Source of the DNA: Pseudopyrenochaeta lycopersici
Lineage: Eukaryota; Ascomycota; Dothideomycetes; Pleosporales; Pseudopyrenochaetaceae
Assembly: GCA_003313425.1 (NCBI GenBank)
Contig: NHZP01000013.1
Span: 1 to 64,000 of the forward strand
Direction: 5' to 3'
Length of the DNA stretch: 64,000 nt
This document shows positions 1 through 12,175 of this stretch, one piece after another. The position numbers were made by a program, and so were the translations under genes. The notes beneath the pieces were generated by a model. It saw nothing but the letters and a program-made list of their open reading frames with translations. It was not told the origin of the DNA and did no database searches. Positions within the stretch are counted from its first letter, which is position 1. Each line of letters opens with the position of its first letter.

Positions 1-979
1 TATATAACTCTTCTCTTATAATACTAAATACCTCTATGCTTATCCTTCTACTATTACTAAATTAAATTACTATATTATTCTAATTAATAACTTATCCCCC
101 TTGTTATATAAAATAACTATTTACCTAAACTAACCCTAAATTTATTATTATTACCCTAGTTGCTTTATTATGTCTTCTCTATTAAAACTCTTTTATATGC
201 CCTTCTACTAACTAGTTCTACTTAATACTTATGCTACTATCTAGCCTCCTTAAACTTACACATTTATATCTAATAAGAATACTCTTAATCTTAATTTTAA
301 TTAATCTCTTACTGCTACTAATCTACTCTCTATTATATCTTAACACTTTTTAACCTACTCTTATTAAACTCTAAAATAACTTACTCTTCTTATTAAATAT
401 AAGGAGAACCTTAGAAGTACAGTATAGGAAGGACTAATAACTATTACTAATTGACAGAACCTTTAGAAGTAGAGGACATATAGAAGAAAGTAGGAGACAG
501 AACTTAATAAGGAATATAATTATAATCAACACACAATTAATTTATCGTAATTATTAATTCTGTAAAGCGTATTTTAGTATTTTATCTAACACTTCTATAC
601 CTTTTACTTAACTCTACCTTATTCTTAATTAACTCTAAACCTACTCTCTAACCCCCTAAATAATAATACTATTACTACTTACCTCTAATACAATCCCTTA
701 CCCTTCTTTTTACAATTCTTTTTTATACTTATATACTGCTTTTATTACTCCCTTATCTATAGTAGCTTATTACAACCCTAAATAAATTAACTTGCTTATT
801 AACAATCTATATTTTGTACTTTACTTGCTTATAGAAACTACTAATAATCTATCTTAGAAATCTGCACCAGTAAAGTCTAAATCTGCACCAAACTCTAAAT
901 CTGGTCTAGCTGAGTCGCCATTACACGCTGACTCAACCCCCACTTAGCAAATCCCTGCCTGCCTAAGTCTACCACCTTC
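1..979. other. AT-rich decayed sequence, no gene
   Basis: The first kilobase is strongly AT-rich and TA-rich, with stops in every frame and no open frame of note. The plus strand is poor in G through about position 400. This is the composition expected of heavily RIP-mutated repeat DNA. I cannot assign it to a transposon family. Confidence 0.6.
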
Positions 980-1875
980 CTGGCCTCGCTGTGCCTCCCT
1001 CTTCGCCACTAGTTGCGCCTCCTTAGAGCTTTGGTCTTGTATCGTCTGTCCGATAAAGATTCCATCTGCCACCCCGCTAATACCCTTACTTACACCCTTA
1101 ACCACCCCACTAACATAACTACCTCGCCCGCGTCTACTACGTCCCTAGCCTCGCTACAGCTCCCTCTTAGCTACTAGCTGCGCCTCCTAAGAGGTCTGGT
1201 CTTGGATTGTCTGTCCGATAAAAATTGCGTCTGCTGCGCCGCTAATCCCCTTACTTACGCCCTCCACAACACTGCTAACACAACTACCTCGCCCGCGTCT
1301 ACTACGTCCCCGGCCTCGCTGCGGCTCCCTCTTCGCAACTAGCTGCGATTCCTAAGAGGTCTAGTCTTAGATCGTCTGCCCAATGAAAATAGCATCTGCT
1401 GTACCGCTAATACCTTTAGTTACGCCCTCAACAACGTCGCTAATACGACCAGCTCACCTGCGTCTACTACGTCCTCAGCCTTGCTGTGGCTCTCTCTTCG
1501 CTACTAGCTGCGATTCCTTAGACGTCTGGTCTTAGATTATCTGTCCAATAAAGATTCCATCTGCCACCCTACTAATACCTTCAGTTACACCCTTAACAAC
1601 ACCGCCAACACAACCCGCCCAGCCACGTCCACCGCGGCCCCAGCCTCGCTGTGGCTCTCTCTTCGCCACTAGCTGCGCCTCTTGAGATGTCTGGTTCTAG
1701 ATCGTCTGCCTAATGAAAATTACGTCTACTGCGCCGCCAATCCCCTTAGTTACACCCTTAACAACACCGCTAACACGACCCGCCTAGCTACGTCTACCGC
1801 GGCCCCAGCCTCGCTGTAGCTCTCTCTTTGTAACCGCCTGGGCCTCCTCAGAACTCTAGTCTCAGATTATCTAGC
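980..1875. repeat. 165-bp tandem repeat array, about 5.4 units
   Basis: A 165-bp unit is repeated in tandem. The anchor GCGCCT/GCGATT/GGGCCT recurs at 1015, 1180, 1345, 1510, 1675 and 1840, exactly 165 bases apart each time. Units differ mainly by C/T and G/A changes. The period equals 55 codons. On the minus strand each unit can be read as a glycine- and alanine-containing hydrophobic stretch (for example GVSKGISGAADAIFIGQ) followed by a basic segment, with TAG interruptions. The array is GC-richer than its flanks. It may be a decayed coding repeat or a subtelomere-type satellite. Confidence 0.85.
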
Positions 1876-3147
1876 TCCTAATACTATTAGTAACCTAGTA
1901 TATTATTCGCTGTGTAGGACCTACAGATTATTAACACCTACAGGTATATTAAGGCCAACCGTAGTTAGAAGCCCAGACAGAAGGCTATCAGAGAGACCTT
2001 CTAAGAGGATAACAGGTGCAGCATTAGCAGTTATGCCTGCAGTAAACACTAAAATAGCCGCGACTGTTAATGCTTACATAGTAAAAGGGGCTTTATTAAG
2101 GATTAGTAGTCTTAAAGTTAGGGAAAAGAGCGCTAAGTAAAATTATTTACAGAAGATGCGTGTCTAGAAATGAAATAGAGAGATGCTAATAATATAAGTT
2201 CTAATTAGGGTAAAAGATGCTTATTTTATATCCTTTTAAGATACCTCCTATAAGGACGAAAATCGTGCCCCTAACATGCTAAGCTGCTTACATCGTTTCA
2301 ACATGTTAGCTACTAAGCCAGACGCATAAACGATAGCCCTTTAAACCTATCTATTTGTTAGCAAAAATAATTGTATAATAAGGGAGGCTCTTAAAGAAAC
2401 TCGTAGGGTTTGTTCTTGGCAGGGACGTCGCAACATAGACAACAATAATAACTAGACCCGCATTGCCTTAGCATGAACAGTACTTCCCTAGCACCTCTAG
2501 TGCACGGCCTATTTAGCATAACGCGGCCGAACTTAACACAATTGCGCTAATTAATTACTACACTGAACAGAAGGGGGCATAAACGAAGCAGCTGTATTAG
2601 GTAACAGGATTAGCAGCTAAGAAATACCTGTCTAGTCTGTGTAGTGTTTCAAAGCCTTCTAGAAGCTGCTATAAGTATCTTAGCGCAGCTCGTGCATTTA
2701 CTCTAACCTCTAACAGTCTATGCGTCTCTACTGCACCTCCCTTAGCGAACTGTTTCAACCGCTGGTTCTCACTTCCCTAACACAGGCCTAACAGTCGGGA
2801 TTTACTAACATGCTAGTTACTTGGACGTTTAGCTATTCTCGCTATACTGTTTTATTAACAACTAAGGTCTTTACATAATGCAGCAGGGACGTAGAGAAAC
2901 GCTAGTGTTAGGTATGCTATCTTTACCTTGTACTGCGCTTTACACTAAGTCTGTATGTAATATACGGCAGCAAGGTAACAGCTATAAAAAACTAACGCTC
3001 TTTCGGCATCTGTCTCTGCTGCATTTCCTTTATCTTTGGATTCGCTGTGCCCCTTTCTCTTTTCTTTCGTCTATTCTTACCTACCCAGCCTAAACGTCCT
3101 GTCCTCCTATTTATCTATCTATCTCCTCTTACGCCTGCCTACTAAAA
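1876..3147. other. Decayed intergenic or repeat sequence
   Basis: About 1.3 kb of mixed composition lies between the 165-bp array and the next plus-strand relic. A 71-codon frame at 2878-3093 has no recognisable motif and no splice context, so it is not called a gene. Stops of the TAG/TAA type are frequent in all frames, as expected for a RIP-mutated repeat. No RNA gene was recognised. Confidence 0.45.
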
Positions 3148-3951
3148 ATGCACTTTACTTATCGTACAGTTCTAATAGCTAGCCTTTTACAGTCTGTAAG
3201 AGGCATAGCTATAGATAATCTTACTATAGAATTTAACACAGCAGTTGCTAGTAGCGGTGTTAGCATCCCTGTAGAGCGTAAGTTGCTATCTACGCTGTGC
3301 ATAGTAACATAACCCTAACACGTAGGCCCCGCAGCTACTATAGATCCTACTATAGCTGTAAGGATAGGCACAGAGCAGAGGCTTCCTAGCTCCTACACGC
3401 TCCTTCTAGTTGATAAGGCCAGATGTAATACATCCTCTCTGTCTCTTTACTCTATGCAGTCAGGTCTAGTGTCCTCCTATTAGCTTACGTTTCTCGCGGG
3501 CAAGATAGTATACGAGCTTATTAACCCAAAAAAGCTCTCCTCGCAGGCACCTTATACTATAGAATTACTAACTAGTAACCTGCCTCTACTAGATAGCTCT
3601 ACACAGCTTCTTCTAAACATAACAGATAGCTAACCTAAGGACCCAGCAGCGTTGTTTGTGGAGCCGTAGGCTAGCCTACACACCGTTGCAGGGAACGTGT
3701 ATAATGCACTAAGTAAACAGGAGGTAAAAAGAAGCCTGGAACGATCAAAAAGCAAGAGACCTACTAGGACTAGGTCTGAGAAAGCGCGCAAAACTTAGGA
3801 GGCTAGGCCTAAGTTAACGAGGCTGGCTATGAATATTACTGTAAACTTTGACAGCGAGAATAAGAACGAGAATAAGAACTACGGCGAGTTACTACATAGC
3901 ACACCTCTTATCTAGCTTTTTACAGCTCTTACCGTGTTAGTAGCTATTTAA
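3148..3951 (+). pseudogene. Broken frame: signal peptide and C-terminal membrane segment
   Basis: From the ATG at 3148 a single frame can be followed for about 267 codons, broken only by TAG/TAA codons, the usual RIP signature at former CAG/CAA/TGG codons. The start MHFTYRTVLIASLLQSVRG looks like a signal peptide. A long luminal-type region follows, then a Lys/Arg-rich stretch (KRSLERSKSKRP). A hydrophobic segment (LFTALTVLVAI) lies just before the last stop at 3949-3951, which suggests a single-pass membrane protein. No family is recognised. It could be a host gene caught in the repeat region, or cargo of a transposable element. The frame fit is seen directly; the topology is inferred. Confidence 0.4.
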
Positions 3952-5099
3952 ATTACACAGCGTAGTCTTACAAGCATATTGTAGATAATCTTCCTTATAT
4001 AGTCTTCGCTCAAGACTAGACCCAAAGACTGTATTAGTTCGCAGACGCTTCTACTTAAATATCCTGCCTATAGACTTTAACAGTTAGTAGCGGAATAACG
4101 ACAGTATCTCGCATTTAGGCAAGGTTTTTTGGTTAGACGTGGTCCCGGCCACTTAAGAGCCCGTCCTAAAAACTTAGCTCTTAATAACAGCTACCTATAA
4201 GCTTTTTTTTGCGTCTGCTGTTAGGGTTAGCTCGTCTTAGCTGCTGCGGCTTAAGGGATGGAACCTTTGTCGTAGATGTTACTAATCTACTACCGCCCCC
4301 TATGCGCAGACTAAGAACTATGTAAATATTCCTTTAAGGCCTCTACTTAATAGTTGCACGCTATAGGTTCTGCCCTCTATCCAACAACGCTACTCTAGTC
4401 TTTGAACGATGGCTAATCCGCATTATCTCCTCCCTTAGTTCGCTAGCTACTACGATCGCTCAGAACTCCGCTTTCTCTCAGCCTAAGATAGTCAAGCATC
4501 TGGTGCACTTGCGCTTTTGTGTAAGCAACCTGCAGTCAGCGGCTTTTATTTCTGCGAAGGACGCCTACTTCTCTGAATGTCTGGCAGAGGCGGCGCTTGT
4601 AGTGTTCGTTGATGGACCGGTTGGTGCCAGTCGTCTACTCTGAAGTAAGCACATTGATTGGAAACCTAGCAGTAGCCAGTTGATATAGCTCAGCCTGCTC
4701 GTGAACGGAGTCTACATCTTTCACCTCTACTCGTTACTTCTTCCTTCCCTTAACAGCTGTTTTATCGCCTTTGCGTTTTATAGGAGCGGTTTTTATATAA
4801 TAGAGCCTAGGAAAATAGCTTCTTATAGAATAGGCACGCTATAGAGTAGTAGGTAGGAAGGCTATATAAAGTTTTAAAGTTCGTAAAGCTACGTTGTTTG
4901 CACAGGCATCTTGCCCCTAGGGGCAGGCATTACTTCCTACGCTTGTTAACCCCCCTAGGGTCTTGCCTCTAGAGGCTAACTTAATTCTTGCCCCTAGGGG
5001 CAACCTAATATAACCCTAAAGGTACAGTTTAGGTACATAGTATAATACTGCAGGGGATACGTGTTAAGATTAACGACTGCAGTACCATGCTGCTTATAG
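3952..5099. other. Decayed sequence between relics, with palindrome cluster
   Basis: Plus-strand reading continues in pieces to about 4650 (for example HLGKVFWLDVVPAT near 4110), separated by stops, so the plus-strand relic may originally have been larger or followed by a second frame. No domain is recognised. A cluster of short palindromes at 4911-5003 is listed separately. The sequence then meets the 3' end of the minus-strand TLH-like relic. Confidence 0.4.
4911..5003. repeat. Cluster of CCCCTAGGGG-type palindromes
   Basis: Within 93 bases are two copies of TGCCCCTAGGGGCA (4912-4925 and 4989-5002), a related TTGCCTCTAGAGGCTAA (about 4963-4979) and a half-related CCCCCCTAGGG (about 4950). 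They are GC-rich in AT-rich surroundings and each is self-complementary. Function unknown: protein-binding sites, cruciform-forming repeats or remnants of a small mobile palindrome are all possible. Confidence 0.7.
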
Positions 5100-8000
5100 A
5101 CTAAGACGCCAAAGTCTTTAAGAAAGCATTATTAAGTAGTTCTAAGCCTTTGTCTACCTGTCTAAAAGTTAAGGATGCGTATTCTATACGAGTAGTAATA
5201 GAATTATAATAACATCGCGTAATGTAAGTAACTGTATATTTTAATTAATGTCTTCGCTCCTTCTTGTAACAGTACATTTTTAAGGGTACTTATTAGAAGA
5301 ACTAGGGCTGATATGCTGCAGCATTATTGTACTCTAGCTACTTAGTAGAGATCTAGTGTTATTATAATAACTCTAAAAGTACTCTAAAATCTTAGTACTC
5401 TAAGCGTGCCTTTTATAGCATTTGCGTCCATACCTAAAGCTGTCGCAGCATCTTAGTACCTTTAACGTTAGCAACAACTAACTTCCTATATAGCTACATG
5501 GTCACGTTAACATTATCCAGGTCACAGTACTCCTCCTTACCCTCCTCTTCTATCATTATTAATAAGTTAAAGGCGTACCTTGTATTAGTACATTAGTATA
5601 GCCTAATAACTGTATTGTATACTAAGCGCCCGTATTAATAACGTTCTAGAGGTTACTCTCTCTAGACTCTGTCGCTTAATTTTGCCTACCTGTTACAAAT
5701 TTCTTAAGGCACAGCGCACCTCGCACAACCACCTTTTGCTTTAAAACCTTTAAGAAAGATAGCTTCGCCCATACAGATTAACTGCTGTGTTAATCCCCCG
5801 CGCCTACAGTTGCTTAAACTGTAATTGATCTTAGTATCTTTAAGCCCGCGTCTAGCACAGAATCCACATTTTCCTATCTACTACTTTAACGTGTTATGCT
5901 AGCCTTATACTTTATCGTCGTTGTCCCAGCCGTAACTACATAGTAGTAGGGAGATTACGCTTAAATTAGGGCTCTTTGTTGCTAATAGCTAGGATCATCT
6001 AAAGTTGAAAGTACTTATAAGTATTTTAAACACGAAAAGAAGCCTTAAGACTGTACTGCTACCCAGAGAGACGCGTTGCCAGAACCAGAACTCTACCTAA
6101 TTCTTCGCCATAATATCTACTCTGTTCTCCTCACTAAGTCTTTCTATTAAAAAGGCTCCTAGGATATGTTCATTATAAGTATAAAGTGCAGTAATAGTCC
6201 TCTTTACTACCAGCTTTATTTAGCATTTCCTATCCCTGTTAAGTAACTTCTCCGCCTGCTCTCTCTAATAACTTCTTTCGGCCTCGTACTTGGCGTTACC
6301 TAGCCAGACGCCTGTAATAATATCTGCACACACAAATTCAGTTATAGAGCATAAATCGCACTAGCTAGCACCCCTTAAGCGCTGTGGAAGCTTAAGCGCT
6401 TAAAGCTAATTAAAAATTTATTAAGCTCTTGCGGAGCTACAGTAATAGTTATAGTGCTTAAGTAGGTAATCAGGCTCTATCTTCCTACTGTCTGCGTAAC
6501 AAAGCTAGCAGCTAACGTTTCTCTAGCGTATAAACTCTTTATCTATACTATGCAGCTAGTAGCAGGAATTAAAGTATCTGTTAAGTTCTGCTTCTTCGCT
6601 CGTAATATAGGCTAAAATCTTTTTCCTCTCCTTAATTACTCTGTCGCGCTTAAAGTAACTTAGGCGACTAAAGATAGGTATATAACCTAGCTATGCTTGT
6701 TTTAGTGTACTTTTGTAAAAGGTAACTTTAACTTCCTTCGCCTACAGGCCTTAGCTGATCTTATGTGGCATAGGCTTAAGGAGGGCTTACTTATTTAGTG
6801 GGGATGAATCTATGCCCGTTCGCTAAGTAGTATAACGCTGTTTTGGAGAACTATCGCTAGAAGAAGACGCTACCTTACGCTTTTAACCTTTAATTATCTT
6901 AATACAGGCGTTATAAGCTGCTGGTTCTAGCTGCAGAAACTTATGCTACTTATTTAATGCCTATTTATAAATATTAAGCAGCGCAGGTTGAAGCGTATCC
7001 AGGAATGCACCGTTAATTCTATATAACATACCTCTTTGCAGTAGTCTGTGCCTACTCTGCCATGCATATACTATATTTAGATCTGCCTTTGTGCTTCAGT
7101 TATTATGCCTGTTAAAAGGTTCTAATATGTGTTAAATATGTTTATTAGTTACTGTAATTACTAGCTATTAATATGTCCTAACGCTTAATTAGAAACCTAC
7201 AGTGCTCGTAGTTTAACGCTTAAGTACCTTTGTAAGCACTGACGTCTTTAATAGCTCTTTTAGAACAGTTAGTAATAAAAAGAGAAGCGTGCTATTAATG
7301 TCCCCTGCGTAGAACTCTTAATAGAGCATGCATACAAATAGCTAAATGAACACAAGATAATAGTAGAGAAGCTGACTAACTTTATCTAGTATAAATCTTA
7401 CTACGTAGAACTTATAATTAGTTAAGCGCTAGGACTTAGCGTGCCTAAAGATTAGCGCTATCTTACGTGAATATACACATACACTATAAGATGTTGAAGA
7501 TCTATTACAGTGCTCAAGCGCTGACAGTTCTGTTCCCCTTAGAGCCTGTCCTCCTAGCAAATACAGTAATAATATTATTAGCTTAGTTATTTAACTGTAT
7601 AGCTCTAGGTACTAGCGGACTGCTTAGTCGTCCCAGTTATCATTAGCTAGCAGTCTATTAACCGTCGCTAAGGAAGCCCTGTAAGATAGCTCTAGGTATA
7701 ATTCTAAGAGGCTATTCGCACTGTCAGTCACGAAGGAATAGCTAGCAGAAGTATTAGTAAGATAGTCACGAATACTACCTAGATTGATTGGCGGACTCTA
7801 ACTATACATAAGTTTACTATATACTGCTAAAGTGTCCTAAATAGAGTTGTAGCTGATCTAACAGAACTTTGCTATAGAAAGGCTATGTTTTTCCTAAGAG
7901 ATAACCTAGCTGTCTTAGCTCTAAGTTACGCGGAATAAGAGCCCTTCTAAGTAACTGCTTACCCTCCTGTAATTGTGTAGGCTAAGAAGCTTATTTATTA

Positions 8001-9800
8001 GTGTTAGCGATCTTAGGTATAAATTTTTTCTACAGGCCTAATTAAGGAGCTCTACTTGTCTATAGCGTAGTCTAACGCTCTAACCTAGGCTAACATAAGC
8101 AAACTAAGGAAGAGTAGCTTTAAGGATAATTATTCAAACGTAATAGATTATAGCAGATAATTTTAACGTATAATTCCCCGCGCGTTCGAATGTAGAGCCA
8201 CCTTAAGTTAAGCTAAGAACACCGCTGGAGTATATCAGAAGGGTAGAGGACAGCGTGCTATCCTTATATTCCTCTATTAATAGAAAATATATAAAGCAGA
8301 AGAGCATATCTTCTAGTAGGCTACTCTATGTCGCCTCCTTTTTTTTAAAAGGTTAAGGAGTTTCATAATCCCTTCTTAAATCTAGAGCACTTACAGCGTA
8401 GGCTATACTAGTAGACTAGCGGCGCTTTATATACTTAGCCCAAGAAAGAGCTTCTCTACTATTCCTTTTTAAGAAACTATAACTTTTAGAAGGCTCCTTA
8501 AATTCTGATATAGTTATTAGTAGACTTTCTGCTAATTCAAACTCTTCCTTACTATCGTCTGTAATAACAGAGGCAGACTCGTCGCTCTTATCTTCTAAAA
8601 TTAATTCCCAGGTTTCTAAGTTTAGAGGGCCTAATTTTAATTAGTATGCGCGCGGCTCTACCTCCTTCGTCTTTATCTCGGGCATAAGGGACCATGCCTA
8701 GTCAAACCACAGTTAGTGCAGCAACTCATCTTACTCTTTAGTAAGAGACCTACGTAGAAGGTTTTATCGTGCGCACTTGTCCAGCCTCTAGAAGCGTACA
8801 CAGAAACAGAAAACTATCTTAAAGATCCTTCTATATCTTTAGGTAGTTACCTTACGACTAACTAACTTAAAAGGCGCCTTATACGTGCGATCAGGGTATA
8901 AACTATAAAGCAGACACTAGATTAAAACATCAGTATAGCGGACTGTGTCTTCATATTAATCAAAGACTTAGTCTAGCGCTGCGACTAGAAGGCTTAGTCT
9001 ATACTTATCTTCCTTGCAGCTGTATAGGTCTACGCCTCCGTAGAGTCTAAGGTGCAGATTCTGCACCGTAACAACAGGGATCTGCGCGAGCTGCACAAGG
9101 AGCCTGCGCTCTGCACCAGCAAAGGTTTCCGCCTATCCAGTGCGTCGCATCTAGTTCGTGTTCAAAGCTATGTCGCAACCGCCAAGGTTATTAGTTATAT
9201 TCGTTCGACGACGATTTATGCGTTTAAGTTCTTTAAGATGTAGCTGTTTAAGGCGCTGCAGGCGCGGTGCAGAGGTCTGTTGCAAGCTGCTGTCGACGAC
9301 AGAACTGCGAGTAGCAGATGTACAATCCTGTTTCACAATCTAATAACCGTACGCCCTATTATAGTCCTAGCTTTAGAGCATCAGGCCTCAGCTAACATGA
9401 TCATGGAGCTATATCAAGGACTTGCGCTTTACGCCGTGCTTAGCAGATAAATAGCGACCTATAAGGTTAATGCTCGTCGTCTTATAGCTATAATGCTTAC
9501 ACGTATTTCTAAGGTAATTAGTAAGATAGGGATAAGGCGGAGAGTAGTCTAGTCGCAGGCGGAGCTCTCTTAGGCCTAGGATGTTGTACAGTTTAAGAAG
9601 TTCGCGTAGCTGCTTCGTTATATACCTAGAATAGTTGTGTTTTTTAACCACATAATCAGCGATAGACTTACTAGTGCTATGCAGAGTAAATTTACACAGG
9701 CGACAGATAATAACTGGCTCAGGCTCGTTGACGTGGAGATTAAGCTGCTTAAGGAGCTCTCTTAATCCGAGTTAAGCCGTTATAGCAGCTCTACGGCTAG
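5100..9800 (-). pseudogene. TLH/DUF3505-type relic lacking RecQ core
   Basis: On the minus strand, RIP-broken frames follow the order of fungal telomere-linked-helicase proteins with an N-terminal DUF3505 region. Near 9700-9420 are two C2H2-like units (CRLCKFTLHSTSKS...H and CKHYSYKTTSINLI...H). Near 7530-7200 come GGQAPRGTELSAL and FIPDKVSQLLYYYLVF. The cysteine-rich C-terminal region follows around 6500-5700 (NVSC-LCYADSRK; KCGFCARRGL; GGCARCAVP-EICNR). Only about 70 codons lie between the DUF3505-like part (to about 6900) and the first C-terminal cysteines (about 6560), so the RecQ motor seems to be missing. Stops are TAG/TAA. Boundaries are approximate. Relationship is by motif recognition, not alignment. 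Confidence 0.6.
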
Positions 9801-10029
9801 TAAGAAGTACAAGGAGTACGCAGTAAGATAGAGCTAATCAGTAAGCTGTAGTAGTTGGGGAGAAGGATGTTCGTAATAAGTTAGCAAGCAAAAGCGCGTT
9901 GACGCGTAACATGTGTGCGCGTAGAGAGGTCGCATAAGATGCGAGGGGGTTTGGCTGGAAGAGGCAATGACTTCCCGAAAGGGTTTAGTTTAGGAGAGGG
10001 GGGCATTCCCTAGCGGCATACCTGAGTAG
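9801..10029. other. GC-normal spacer between the two TLH relics
   Basis: A short, less AT-rich stretch (around 9890-10020, containing GCGCGTTGACGCGTAAC) lies upstream of the first relic and before the low-complexity tract. No gene, RNA or repeat boundary was recognised. It could hold the former promoter of the 5.1-9.8 kb relic. Confidence 0.3.
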
Positions 10030-11110
10030 GAACTTTTATAATATTACTTCTACTATACTATCTACTCTATTACTTATAATAACTCTACATACTATACTCT
10101 TTTATATTATTATACTATCTTTTTTTTTCTAAGTAATACTACTTACTTACTATCTATTCTTCTTTAACCTCTATTTTATTACTTTATACTTTTTAACTTA
10201 TCTTTTATTACTTTACTCTTTTTAACCTCTTTCTTTTTATTATAATTACTTATTATTTACTTGTCCTTATACTATATTTTAATTATTTTACTTTTTTCTT
10301 CTTTTTTCCTATTAATACTCCTAACCTATTATTTACTTTTACTTCTTTTACTACTACTTTATATACTTTTATTTTACCTACTTACTTATTAACTACTTTA
10401 CCTACTACTTTCTTATCTACTACTTTATCTACTATATTACCTACTACTATATTATCTGCTCTTTTACTTACTACTACTTTAGCTATACTTTGACTTACTA
10501 TCTTATTTTCTACTATCTTACTTTCTACTATCTTATATACTACTATTTTATCTTCTACTTTACTTACTTCTGCTTTACTTACTACTACTTTACTTACTAT
10601 ATTCTTCTTTACTACTATTTTATCTACTCTACTTTAAAAACTATTCTTTACTATAATATTATTAATTATTAAGTCTAATACTTTTCTTCTTCTTTTCTTT
10701 TTATCTTTTAACTATTATATTCTAATAACGTTTTATTATACTACTATAAAAGTTATACTACTATATTTCTAGAATAGTTTTATATACTATAGCTTCTTAC
10801 TGTTATTATTTATATAGTATTTTCTACTAAAACTTATATATAAACTTAACTTTTCTAAAAATTAACCTAATTATAGCTATTCTATATATTATTTAAAGTA
10901 GCTAGCTATTCTTAACTTTCTTTCTAATATCTTATATTAAATTACTTTACTCTCTTTCTTCTTTTTCTTATTAAATACAGCTATCTATTATTTACTCTCT
11001 TTCTAATATCTTATATGAAATTACTTTACTTTCTTCTTCTTTTTTCTTATTTAAACTAGTTAACTATTCTTTTATAAATACTATATAAATTATATCTATT
11101 TCTTTCTTTC
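10030..11110. repeat. G-depleted low-complexity tract
   Basis: For about 1.1 kb the plus strand consists almost entirely of T, A and C, built from loosely repeated TACT/CTACT/CTTT motifs, with only occasional G. The tract is therefore strongly strand-asymmetric, unlike the rest of the AT-rich DNA. A 60-codon frame at 10490-10672 is a by-product rich in Tyr, Phe and Ile and is not a gene. Origin unclear: an expanded and degraded pyrimidine-rich microsatellite is the simplest reading. Confidence 0.7.
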
Positions 11111-11570
11111 CTCTTCTAAGATACTATATATAATACTAGCTACTCCTTTACTAGTAATATGCTTAAAAATCCGCTTATCTTGATATACCTCTCCTATCCA
11201 TCTACCTAGCTCCTCCTTACTATCTACCTGCCCTCGATATCCTACCTCCCAAAGCCTACTATCTTAAATTCCTCTACCTACCTCTAGCTTTGCTTTTGCC
11301 TCTACTGCTACTTGTAGCCCATATAGCACTGCTATCGCTACGTTCGGCCATGCGCAATCTGCCTGCCTACTACTCTACTTACTGCTCTGCTTACTGCTCT
11401 GCTTACTACCCTGCGTTCTGCCGCAGAGATACTCTATTATCCCACACTTCCAGCACGTTTAAACCTCCTTTTTATACCTTACCCTGCTCCGCAGCTCCTC
11501 TATATCCTGCAACCCCTCCTGCCTAAGCCGCAGACACTGCCACAGACTATGTACTGCCGCCTCGCACTCT

Positions 11571-11756
11571 CTCTGCTTGAGCTCCTGCTCGGCCTGCTGC
11601 TCAGCCTGCTGCTTGGCCTGCTGCTTGGCCTGCTGCTCGGCCTGCTGCTTAGCTTGCTGCTCGGCCTGCTCGGCCTGCTGCTCAGTCTGCAGCTCAGTCT
11701 GCTGCTCGGCCTGCCGCTCAGCTTGCTGCTCAGTCTGTTGCTCCGCCTCTTCCTCC
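11571..11756. repeat. GCTGCTCxGCCT-type repeat, Gln/Ala/Glu-coding
   Basis: A degenerate array of CTGCTC/GGCCTG triplet-based units lies inside the helicase relic. On the minus strand it reads as EQQAEQQAKQQAEQQ-type sequence preceded by poly-Glu. It falls between the CPYC and CWKC parts of the cysteine-rich tail and keeps the reading frame open (11459-11845). Confidence 0.8.
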
Positions 11757-12175
11757 TCTTGCTGCCCTGCCTTATACTCCTCCTCCTCTTCCTCCTGCTG
11801 TACTGCTACCTTGCCCTCCTCCCTCCTGAATACTTTATGCAACATACCCTAGCAGTATGGACACGTTGTCTGCGATAGCTTATTGAGCTTCGCCCGTACT
11901 ACCTGCTCCTGCCTCGCCTGTACCTGCTCCTCGTCCTGCTACTGTTTCTGCCCTCTATACTCCTGCTCCTCACAGTTATCGCAGAACGCTATCTCTAGGC
12001 CTTCTGCTGCCCTGTCTGCTGCGCCGCCTACTCCTGTATTTGCTCTTGCCTGTAGCTGTCTGCAAGATAATCGCCTGCCGTCCATATACTAACTCATTAC
12101 TGCTCTTCGACAGCCTACTGTGCTGATAAACGCGTCCATCACCTCGCTATCGTTCATCGGTTGCTGCTCCTCAGC

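Noticed and set aside
9052..9343. Overlapping 61-63 codon frames on both strands
   Set aside because: They fall inside the minus-strand TLH-type relic and carry no independent motif.
10490..10672. 60-codon Tyr/Phe-rich frame
   Set aside because: Product of the G-depleted low-complexity tract.
11549..11878. Leu- and Cys-rich plus-strand frames
   Set aside because: Shadows of the Gln/Ala/Glu repeat on the minus strand; pure low complexity.
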